From: Nitrobacter sp051535215
GTDB lineage: Bacteria > Pseudomonadota > Alphaproteobacteria > Rhizobiales > Xanthobacteraceae
Direction of reading: 5' to 3'
Length of the DNA stretch: 64,000 nt
Assembly: GCF_051535215.1 (NCBI RefSeq)
Contig: NZ_JBPPLY010000015.1
Span: 1-64,000, forward strand
The notes under the pieces were generated by a model. The model made no database searches. It saw nothing but the letters and a program-made list of their open reading frames with translations, and was not told the DNA's origin. Numbering within the stretch: position 1 is the first letter of the stretch; every line of letters starts with the position of its first letter. Positions 25,659 through 32,429 of this stretch are shown here, piece after piece. The position numbers and the translations under genes are program-made.

Positions 25659-27683
25659 TCAGCCTTTTGTTTCTTGTTCGCGCTCGCGCAGATAGTCGTC
25701 GGTGGTGCGCGGCGCCGGGCGCTCGGACACGTCGGCAAAGGGACTGAAACCGTCCTCGCTCATTGTGATGACACGACAGTCGGCGCACATTCGGATGGCA
25801 TCGACGCGCTTGTCGGCGTTGGGATACATCCAGTGCCGGCCTTCCAGCTTGGCTGCGATCCGGTCGATGGTGCTTTTGACACCGAATGGCTTGTGGCAGC
25901 GGATACAGAGCGCCGGCTCTTCCTCTTTGAGCGTGCGTGCGGGCGCCGTGGCTGCCCGGAAGTCGATTTGCGGTACCAGTCTGATGACCTTTTCCGGGCA
26001 CGTTGCCTGGCACAGGCCGCATTGCACGCAGGCATCCTCCGCAAACCGAAGCACCGGCCGTTCCGGGTCATCGCGCAACGCGCCGGTGGGGCAGGCCGAA
26101 ACGCAGGACAGACAGAGCGTGCATCCTTCGGCATTGACTTCGAGAGTGCCGAATGGTGCGCCATCGGGCAGCGCGATCACATCGACCGGCGCCGGCGCCC
26201 CCCTGTGCAATTCATGCAACGCGAAGCGCAGGACGTCTCGCGTTCTGCCGACCGTCCTGAAGCCTGCCGGATGTTGAACAGCCGCGCCTGGCGTCATGTC
26301 GTACAATGCCGCGCCTAACTCCTCTGGGTCGTCGGTTTCGATCGTGGAAACACGCGGACCCTGAATCCCGAGCCCTGTGAGGATCGTCTCGGCGAGCGCT
26401 GTCGTCTTGCCAAGTCCAACCGGTGCGTGGCGTGGTTTTGCGCGCAACAAAAGCCGCACGCCGGCGGCGCCATAGGCGAAAGCCGCCACGATCGCTTCGA
26501 GCCCGACCTGCGTCACCTCATTGACGCCGAGCGGCAGCACGTTGGCGGGAAGTCCTGCACCGTGACGCGCGAGCGCCTCGATCAGTGGGGTGCCATGTTC
26601 GCCATCGTGCAGCAACACGATGGCGTCCGTGCCGCCGGCTCCGTGGTAGGCCGTCAGCATCGCACGCAATTTGTGAAGCAGCATGTCCGCCGGAGGCAAC
26701 GTGTAGGATGCTGCCCCGGTTGGACATGCTGCGGCGCATTGGCCGCACCCGGCGCAAACTTCCGCGTTGATGACGACATGATCGCCGTTGGACGTGATCG
26801 CGCTGGTTGGACAGAGATCAAGGCATCGTCGGCATCCGACGATATTCGAACGCGAATGGGCGCAGAGCGCTGCGTTGAAGTTGATGTAGCGCGGCTTGTC
26901 GAAGCTGCCGACGAGATCGCGGGCCTTGAGCACGGCGCGCAGGACCGCTGTCGGATCGCCAGGGTCGGCCCGCACGTAGCCGTCGCGCAGATCGTGCGCC
27001 GGAAACAATGGAGCGCCGCCGGTGAGATCAAGGATGAGATCGCAGCGCGAGACCGCCCCATTGCGTGGTGGTTCGAATATCAGCTTGTCGCGGGAAGACG
27101 GCCGGGGTAGCGCGTAATCGTCGACCGTGAGTTCGAAGGCACCGAGATGGCCCGTCGCTGCGCGGATGGTTCCTTTGGCGATGGGAAACGTGGTGACACC
27201 GGGCGGCTCGAGCGGTTCCGGCCGGCTGAGGAGGACAGTCACGTCGAGTTGATCGGCCAGCAGGTTGCCGGCCTCGATCGCGCGTTCGTTCCGGCCGTAG
27301 ATCAGAATAACGCCTTCGCTCGACAGGCTGACCAGCGGAAAATCCGGCGCAGGCTCAGCCGCGAGCGCGAGCAGCGCGGCCATTTTCGGACCCGCCTTCG
27401 CTCCCTGCGCGGACCAGCCCGCGGTTTCGCGTATGTTGACATAACTGATTGGAGCATCGCGCTCGCCGGCCAATTCCGAGAATAGCGCCGCTTCCTGGGT
27501 ACAGCCGACGCTCAGCGGGGCGCCGTCTTGTAGCGCGCTCCGGAATCGCTCCACCTCCGTCCGGCACATATGACGAAAGGTGGAAATCTCGGCGTTGGGG
27601 CACGCTCGTCGGACCGCGGCCGAATCCAGGCTCATCGTGTCCTCGCACGAACATATCAGGATTTTCCGGGGTCGATCCGCCAT
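25659..27683 (-). CDS. Polyferredoxin-like 4Fe-4S protein of the formate dehydrogenase island
   Basis: 674 residues. The N-terminus carries ILICSCEDTM, an HMC and a SVGCTQ cysteine, like the soluble parts of heterodisulfide-reductase-type proteins. Four ferredoxin-type clusters follow: CRRCLDLCP (about 284-291, first Cys near 274), CAGCGQCAAACP (310-321), CTLCLSCVSACP (521-532) and CVQCGLCQATCP (552-563). Two further CxxC pairs (593-596 and 633-636) sit at the end. There is no membrane helix or signal, so it is cytoplasmic. It is divergent from the overlapping accessory genes across 98 bases. A role in electron supply or cluster delivery for formate dehydrogenase maturation is inference; similar genes are annotated only as ferredoxin. 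Confidence 0.88.
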   Translation of the reverse strand: MADRPRKILICSCEDTMSLDSAAVRRACPNAEISTFRHMCRTEVERFRSALQDGAPLSVGCTQEAALFSELAGERDAPISYVNIRETAGWSAQGAKAGPKMAALLALAAEPAPDFPLVSLSSEGVILIYGRNERAIEAGNLLADQLDVTVLLSRPEPLEPPGVTTFPIAKGTIRAATGHLGAFELTVDDYALPRPSSRDKLIFEPPRNGAVSRCDLILDLTGGAPLFPAHDLRDGYVRADPGDPTAVLRAVLKARDLVGSFDKPRYINFNAALCAHSRSNIVGCRRCLDLCPTSAITSNGDHVVINAEVCAGCGQCAAACPTGAASYTLPPADMLLHKLRAMLTAYHGAGGTDAIVLLHDGEHGTPLIEALARHGAGLPANVLPLGVNEVTQVGLEAIVAAFAYGAAGVRLLLRAKPRHAPVGLGKTTALAETILTGLGIQGPRVSTIETDDPEELGAALYDMTPGAAVQHPAGFRTVGRTRDVLRFALHELHRGAPAPVDVIALPDGAPFGTLEVNAEGCTLCLSCVSACPTGALRDDPERPVLRFAEDACVQCGLCQATCPEKVIRLVPQIDFRAATAPARTLKEEEPALCIRCHKPFGVKSTIDRIAAKLEGRHWMYPNADKRVDAIRMCADCRVITMSEDGFSPFADVSERPAPRTTDDYLREREQETKG

Positions 27684-27735
27684 TGCCGCTACCTGCGTCC
27701 GTCACCTGTCATAGGACTCGTATCGGGAAGCGGAA

Positions 27736-27750
27736 GCCTATAGCTATATC
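27736..27750. promoter_or_regulatory. Possible operator GCCTATAGCTATATC
   Basis: The site lies in the 98-base divergent region between the polyferredoxin gene and the accessory operon. Its reverse complement joins GATATAG and CTATAGG directly; the same two halves occur 7 bases apart at 31291-31311 ahead of the HTH-TorD gene. It is a candidate only: A/T-rich promoter elements can look like this by chance. Confidence 0.35.
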
Positions 27751-27781
27751 AGAACGAATAAAATAGTCGCCGGAGGTCGTA

Positions 27782-28534
27782 TTGCCGACCATGCGCGTCC
27801 GCGCACCCTTCGAGCAGGTTCTTGATCTGCCGCCGCCGTTTACGCTGGTGACGCTGCGCGAGCGCTTGGATGCATTCAACCATGCAGTCGATATTGCGTC
27901 GCAATGCGGCGCCGGCACTCTGGTCTATGTCGGACGCTTCGATCTCGCGGAATTCGCGGTGGTTCTGGAGCCGGATGAACCGCTGCGCTCGGCGCGCCGC
28001 GCCGTTTACGCCGGCATGATCGCACTGAGCGCCGCCCTCTTGGCCCACGCGCCGTCGGGGAAATTGGTGACGGTCGACTGGCCGGACGCCATTCGCATCG
28101 ATGGGGGTCTGGTTGGTGGCGGGCGTCTGGGATGGCCAGAGATCACGAGGGAGGATGAACGGCCGCAATGGCTGGTATTCGGCGCTATGATCCGCACGGT
28201 GTTGATGTCGGGAGAAGAGCCCGGCGTGCATCCCCTCGCGTCAGCGCTTGAGCAGGAGGGTTTCGGAGATGTCAGCGCGGCAAAGTTGACCGAGGCTTTC
28301 GCGCGTCACCTGATGACGGCATGTGATGTCTGGCAATCGGACGGATTTGACGATCTCGCGCAGCAATTCGTGGAACGGTTTCCGCGCGCGCCCGGCGTTG
28401 TCCACGAAATCGCCGAGAATGGCGATTTGCTTGTGCGTCGGATGGGCGACACCGGCCTTGTGCGCTGTGAATTACTGCCCGCATTGAATGCACCATCGTG
28501 GCTTGATCCGGACACGGGAGGGCCGCGCTTGTGA
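27782..28534 (+). CDS. Biotin/lipoate-ligase-fold protein (FDH accessory)
   Basis: 250 residues. I place it in the BPL_LplA_LipB_2 family from the central block LRSARRAVYAGMIALSAALL and DWPDAIRIDGGLVGGGRL. In true biotin ligases the equivalent is KWPND followed by a lysine before the glycine turn; here both lysines are replaced (DWPD, GGLVGGGRL) and there is no GRRG motif, so ligase activity is doubtful. TTG 27782 is chosen because GGAGG ends five bases before it; ATG 27791 is too far. Its stop overlaps the next gene start (GTGA). It is the first gene of a five-gene coupled set ahead of formate dehydrogenase. Confidence 0.8.
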   Translation: MPTMRVRAPFEQVLDLPPPFTLVTLRERLDAFNHAVDIASQCGAGTLVYVGRFDLAEFAVVLEPDEPLRSARRAVYAGMIALSAALLAHAPSGKLVTVDWPDAIRIDGGLVGGGRLGWPEITREDERPQWLVFGAMIRTVLMSGEEPGVHPLASALEQEGFGDVSAAKLTEAFARHLMTACDVWQSDGFDDLAQQFVERFPRAPGVVHEIAENGDLLVRRMGDTGLVRCELLPALNAPSWLDPDTGGPRL

Positions 28535-29067
28535 AGTTGCTTCGGACAATCGCACTCGATCCGTCGGATACGTTCGTGTTCGACGCAGCCGCCGAACCGG
28601 GCGAATGGGCGGTGCCGGGCACCTTCCGGTTCTGGAGTGATGACCCGGCGGCGCTGCGGGGCAAGGCGCGCTCCGCGTTTCGCAGCGGATTTCTCGGCCT
28701 GCAGTCCTGGGGTTGGTCAACACTCGTTCAGGTCGTGGACGTGAAAGACGACGATCGCGATACGGTCGTGGACCTGCTTGCGCGACGTCTGGTCGAGCGG
28801 CTCGGCGCACCTGATCTTATCGCCGCGCGCCGGGCGGCCGAGGAAGAAGTCAATTTTGCCGAATCGCTTTGCAGCGAGCCGGTTGGCATGCTCATCGCGG
28901 TCCATCGCATGGTGGAGAGTGGCGAGATCCGCGAAACGTTCCGTACACTGCGGTCGCGCTGTGGATCGCAACCCCATCGCGCGTTCTCGTTTCTGGAAGT
29001 CGACGACGAACGATCGGCGGAGGAGATCGATCTGGCCGGCGTCTTTCTCGGGCGTGAAAGCAAATGA
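28531..29067 (+). CDS. DUF6505 family protein (FDH accessory)
   Basis: 178 residues with a GTG start overlapping the previous stop. It reads as a compact soluble protein: TIALDPSDTFVFDAAAEPGE, a SGFLGLQSWGWSTLVQVVDV stretch and a C-terminal half rich in Glu/Arg. I recall the DUF6505 name for this position in rhizobial formate dehydrogenase clusters; no function is known. No signal peptide or metal motif is visible. Confidence 0.78.
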   Translation: MKLLRTIALDPSDTFVFDAAAEPGEWAVPGTFRFWSDDPAALRGKARSAFRSGFLGLQSWGWSTLVQVVDVKDDDRDTVVDLLARRLVERLGAPDLIAARRAAEEEVNFAESLCSEPVGMLIAVHRMVESGEIRETFRTLRSRCGSQPHRAFSFLEVDDERSAEEIDLAGVFLGRESK

Positions 29068-30071
29068 TGGATTTCTGGATATCCTGCGGCCATCATCTGC
29101 TCGACCGCGCACCGGGCGGCGGGCTGGCCGTGACCGACGAATTTCTCAAGGCTTATTTCATCCGGCCCGAATTGACGCCGCCGCCGGATGCTTGCGCGCT
29201 CGAGCGAAAATTGCATGGGGCGCTGCTGGCTGAACCGCGACGGCCCGTTGACGCGGCCGACATTTCCGCAATCGCCGATCCCGATGCGCGAGAAAACTGG
29301 CAGCTCGTGCTGGCGTTTCGCGACCTGTTGTTGCGCCACCAGACGCTGGAGGCCGCATATCTCGCCTTGATGCGCGGAGGGGCGGTGACCTTGCCGCCGC
29401 TGTTCGTCAATCAACTCACACACGTCATCCTGCGTAACGCGCTCGATTGTTGCGACGATCCATTCGTTTTGCGTGCCGGCGAACTGTTTTTCCGGCCGCA
29501 GCGCATCATGCCCAATCAACAGTCAATGATAGCAACCGACGAGGAATGGATCGCGAGCGCGCATGCGGAGTCTGTTGCGCCGCTGCTGTCGCTGCTGGAC
29601 ATGGCCGCTGAAGCCAAGATCGAGATCATGGACGACGCGAATGCCGCCAGCTACTGGCGTCGCAGCGATATGTTCGATCTGGGGCTGGATCTCTCGGCCG
29701 GAGGACGCGGTCGCGCAGCCCTCGCCGAAGCAATGACCCGCTGGATCAGGCATCTGCTCGCTGTCGATGTGACGATCGAGCCGCTCGCAGAACTGCGCGA
29801 CGCACGTTTTACCTGGTACGTCGGACTTGATGCCGAGGCGACCAAAATCGGCGACCGGCTCTGGAATGACGGATTCCTCGACGACGGCATGTCTGGCCGC
29901 GTGGTGGCGCTTTTCCAGCTTGTATTTTCAGACCCTACGGCCATTGTCGATGGGCGTATGAATGAGCCAGTTTATCTGATTTTGGCGGCATCGCCCGATC
30001 GGATCCTGCGCATGAAACCGCAGAATCTGATCACCGGCTTGCCCGTCAGGCATCTGGAGGCCGCGAGTTGA
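29064..30071 (+). CDS. DUF6352 family protein (FDH accessory)
   Basis: 335 residues, start in an ATGA overlap. It begins MDFWISCGHHLLDRAPGGGL, contains FLKAYFIRPELTPPPDAC and ends with RILRMKPQNLITGLPVRH. Soluble, alpha-helical by composition, no known active-site motif. The conserved N-terminal Cys-Gly-His-His could bind metal, but this is only a pattern. The family (DUF6352, recalled) appears tied to formate dehydrogenase clusters. Confidence 0.78.
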   Translation: MMDFWISCGHHLLDRAPGGGLAVTDEFLKAYFIRPELTPPPDACALERKLHGALLAEPRRPVDAADISAIADPDARENWQLVLAFRDLLLRHQTLEAAYLALMRGGAVTLPPLFVNQLTHVILRNALDCCDDPFVLRAGELFFRPQRIMPNQQSMIATDEEWIASAHAESVAPLLSLLDMAAEAKIEIMDDANAASYWRRSDMFDLGLDLSAGGRGRAALAEAMTRWIRHLLAVDVTIEPLAELRDARFTWYVGLDAEATKIGDRLWNDGFLDDGMSGRVVALFQLVFSDPTAIVDGRMNEPVYLILAASPDRILRMKPQNLITGLPVRHLEAAS

Positions 30072-30586
30072 GTCCCGCCGCGTCACCGCTCGTGCGCATT
30101 CCTGTCGGCGTGGTGATCGAACGCCGCGCGGCGGCATCCGCCTGGGCCGATTTTATCTGGCGCGCGGTCGGCGTGCTGCCCGACGCGCCGGACATCGAGC
30201 CATGGACGCGGCTGCGCGCCGATGCGGACAGCACGCTCTATTATGCCGGAAGCGCCGCGATCGACCTTTACCGCTCGGAGACCGGGCGTTATCGCGAAAA
30301 CCTGGCTTCCGGTTCGGCCAGTATCTGGGTGATCCTGAGTCCGTCCGAAGGTCCGTGGCCGTATGCGGTCACCGCGGTCACGGCCGACTCCGCCGAGGGC
30401 GAGAGCTTCACCGACGCGTCGACCAATCTTGTCGAACCGGTGCCGATGCCGGATGTCATCCGCAGCGCCATTGAACGGTTTATCGCCGAACACCACGTCG
30501 AGAGGGAAGAGTTCGTCAAGCGCAAGCGCGGTCGCGCGAATCTCGAAGCGTTGGCGCGACGCGGGCGCGGAGGCCGGGACGAATGA
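30068..30586 (+). CDS. DUF3305 domain protein (FDH accessory)
   Basis: 172 residues with a TTG start overlapping the previous TGA. The domain (IPVGVVIERRAAASAWADF, then WRAVGVLPDAPDIEPW) is DUF3305, normally found together with DUF3306 beside formate dehydrogenase genes. The tail is strongly basic (KRKRGRANLEALARRGRGG). Role unknown; a chaperone-like or assembly role is inferred from the fixed neighbourhood. Confidence 0.82.
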   Translation: MSPAASPLVRIPVGVVIERRAAASAWADFIWRAVGVLPDAPDIEPWTRLRADADSTLYYAGSAAIDLYRSETGRYRENLASGSASIWVILSPSEGPWPYAVTAVTADSAEGESFTDASTNLVEPVPMPDVIRSAIERFIAEHHVEREEFVKRKRGRANLEALARRGRGGRDE

Positions 30587-31278
30587 CGGACGAGGACTTC
30601 CTGAGCCGCTGGTCGCGCCGCAAACGCATGGCGAATGCGCCCGTCCGCGCCGAAGCGCCTGCTTCCAGGTTGGAGGAGGCGACTGACGAGAATGTTCCGC
30701 TGTCTTCGACTGGCGCAGCGGATGCAGTCGAGGAATTCGATCTCTCGACGTTGCCGCCGCTCGAGTCGATCTCGGCGACCACAGACGTCACCGCATTCCT
30801 GCGCAAGGGCGTTCCGCCGGCATTGAGTCGCGAGGCGCTCCGCCGGGCCTGGATCGCCGACCCGACCATCCGCGACTTCGTCGGTCTCGCCGAGAATGCC
30901 TGGGATTTCAACGATCCCGATGCGATGCCGGGGTTCGGTCCGCTGGACTATTCGCCGGAAGAGCTGCGCGATCTGGTCAGCAGGATCGTCGGGGGCGCCC
31001 GGCGCGCGGCCGACGACATCGAGGACCTTGCATCGCCGCATGAGGCTGTCGATCAGGCTCCGTCGGCGCAGGCTGACCAGGATCAGTCGCCGGGCGCGGC
31101 CGATATGCCGGACGCAGTCGTCGGGCAAGCCGTCCGCGAGGTGGAGCACCGTGAGCCGGAGCCTGTGACGGCGCAGGGTGCCGAATCTGCTCCGCGTGAA
31201 CGGCAGGATGTCGCTCAAGACAGGGCTGACGTCTCCCCGGCGGTTCGTCGCACCCACGGCGGCGCACTGCCGAGATAG
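30583..31278 (+). CDS. DUF3306 domain protein (FDH accessory)
   Basis: 231 residues, ATGA overlap with DUF3305. The N-terminal FLSRWSRRKR and the central PLESISATTDVTAFLRKGVP, ALRRAWIADPTIRDFVGLAE block define DUF3306. Residues from about 145 onward are acidic, Glu/Gln/Ala-rich and probably disordered. It is the last gene of the coupled set; 122 bases separate it from the HTH-TorD gene. Confidence 0.82.
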   Translation: MTDEDFLSRWSRRKRMANAPVRAEAPASRLEEATDENVPLSSTGAADAVEEFDLSTLPPLESISATTDVTAFLRKGVPPALSREALRRAWIADPTIRDFVGLAENAWDFNDPDAMPGFGPLDYSPEELRDLVSRIVGGARRAADDIEDLASPHEAVDQAPSAQADQDQSPGAADMPDAVVGQAVREVEHREPEPVTAQGAESAPRERQDVAQDRADVSPAVRRTHGGALPR

Positions 31279-31290
31279 GTTTCGACCAAA

Positions 31291-31311
31291 GATATAGGCT
31301 GATCCTATAGG
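31291..31311. promoter_or_regulatory. Inverted repeat upstream of HTH-TorD, possible operator
   Basis: TATAGG (31293-31298) and CCTATA (31304-31309) face each other across CTGAT, lying just upstream of a -35-like TTGACG. The placement would suit an activator. The binding protein is unknown; the HTH-TorD product itself or a ModE-type regulator are possibilities. Confidence 0.4.
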
Positions 31312-31317
31312 TGGCGG

Positions 31318-31347
31318 TTGACGACCGCCGGTGCCCGGGCCTAGTTT
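31318..31347 (+). promoter_or_regulatory. Possible sigma-70 promoter of the formate dehydrogenase operon
   Basis: TTGACG (31318-31323) and TAGTTT (31342-31347) are separated by 18 bases and lie 53 bases ahead of the HTH-TorD start. The -10 is weak, which would fit activation from the adjacent inverted repeat. Confidence 0.35.
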
Positions 31348-31400
31348 TTTAATCGTTCCAAAGAGGACGCATTCTGGAACGCTCGCTCGGGAAACAAAAT

Positions 31401-32177
31401 ATGCGCGATGCGGGATTAAGTCGGGCAATTCAGCTGGCGGGAGGGCAGGCCGAGCTTGCCCGCAGAATAGGCATTACGCAGCCCTCGGTCTCGAACTGGA
31501 ACAGGGTGCCCGCCGAGCGGGTGGTCGCCGTTGAAGCCGCAACTGGCATATCGCGCATAGAACTTCGTCCCGATCTTTATAGCGAGTTGGCCGTGGCTGA
31601 TGACGTTGACGACGTTGATATCGGTCGTGCCCGGGAATATGCGCTGCTCGCCACGCTGTTGGCGCGCGCGCCGTCGGACATGTTGCTCGCGCAGATCTCC
31701 CGGCTGCACGGCGACGCGACGCCGCTGGGGTCGGCGCATGCCCGGCTGGCGGACGCGGCATCGACAATCTCTCCCGCAGCCGTCGAGCGCGAATATTTCG
31801 ACCTGTTCATCGGCCTGGGGCGAGGCGAATTATTACCATACGCATCGTTCTATCTCACCGGCTTCCTCAACGAACGGCCGTTGTCGCGGCTGCGGCAGGA
31901 TCTCGCTGCGCTCGGCATCGAGCGCGTCGAGACCAATTCCGAGCCGGAGGATCACGCGGCGACGCTGTGCGAGATCATGGCCGCCTTGGCGGGCGGCCGC
32001 GTCCCGGCTTCGGCGGATGCGCAGCGTCTGATGTTCGAGAGACATATTGCGCCATGGATGAGGCGTTTATTCGCCGATATGGAGAACGCGACCGCCGCGA
32101 ATTTCTATCGATCGGTCGGTTCGCTCGGTCGCCTGTTTCTGGAAATCGAGGCGGAGGCCTTTACGCTCACCAATTGA
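31401..32177 (+). CDS. HTH (YdaS-like)-TorD fusion chaperone
   Basis: 258 residues. Residues 1-62 form a Cro/YdaS-like helix-turn-helix (AIQLAGGQAELARRIGITQP, then SVSNWNRVPAERVVAVEAAT). Residues about 75-258 are a TorD/DmsD chaperone: REYALLATLLARAPS, VEREYFDLFIGLGRGELLPY and the family EPEDH motif. TorD proteins bind the Tat signal of a molybdoenzyme catalytic subunit and hold it until cofactor insertion; the client here should be the downstream FdhA. The fused DNA-binding domain suggests that chaperone occupancy could be sensed at a promoter, which is inference. It starts at ATG 31401 and is followed by the Tat-target gene after 22 bases. Confidence 0.88.
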   Translation: MRDAGLSRAIQLAGGQAELARRIGITQPSVSNWNRVPAERVVAVEAATGISRIELRPDLYSELAVADDVDDVDIGRAREYALLATLLARAPSDMLLAQISRLHGDATPLGSAHARLADAASTISPAAVEREYFDLFIGLGRGELLPYASFYLTGFLNERPLSRLRQDLAALGIERVETNSEPEDHAATLCEIMAALAGGRVPASADAQRLMFERHIAPWMRRLFADMENATAANFYRSVGSLGRLFLEIEAEAFTLTN

Positions 32178-32199
32178 GCAAGCCACGGGAGGACTCGCG

Positions 32200-32418
32200 A
32201 TGAAGAACGACAACAATGACGGCAAGGCAGCCGTCGGCCGTCGTGGTTTCCTGCGCGGGGTCGGCATCGGCGCGCTGGGCGTCGGCGCGATGGCTGCAGC
32301 GCCGCTTGCGACACCCGCCATGGCCGATAGCGAAACGAACGACGAGAAGCGCAAATCACGCTACCGGGTAACTGACGACGTCAAGGCGTTTTACCGCGTC
32401 AATCGTTATCCGGGTTGA
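32200..32418 (+). CDS. Formate dehydrogenase region Tat-target small protein
   Basis: 72 residues, after a GGGAGGA ribosome site. A twin-arginine signal (GRRGFLRGVGIGALGVGAM) covers the first 40 residues; the mature part is only about 30 residues and basic, ending DVKAFYRVNRYPG. This matches the small Tat-target family that always precedes this class of formate dehydrogenase. It may be a small periplasmic subunit or assembly partner. Its stop nearly touches the catalytic subunit gene. Confidence 0.88.
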   Translation: MKNDNNDGKAAVGRRGFLRGVGIGALGVGAMAAAPLATPAMADSETNDEKRKSRYRVTDDVKAFYRVNRYPG

Positions 32419-32429
32419 AGGAGGCTGCC

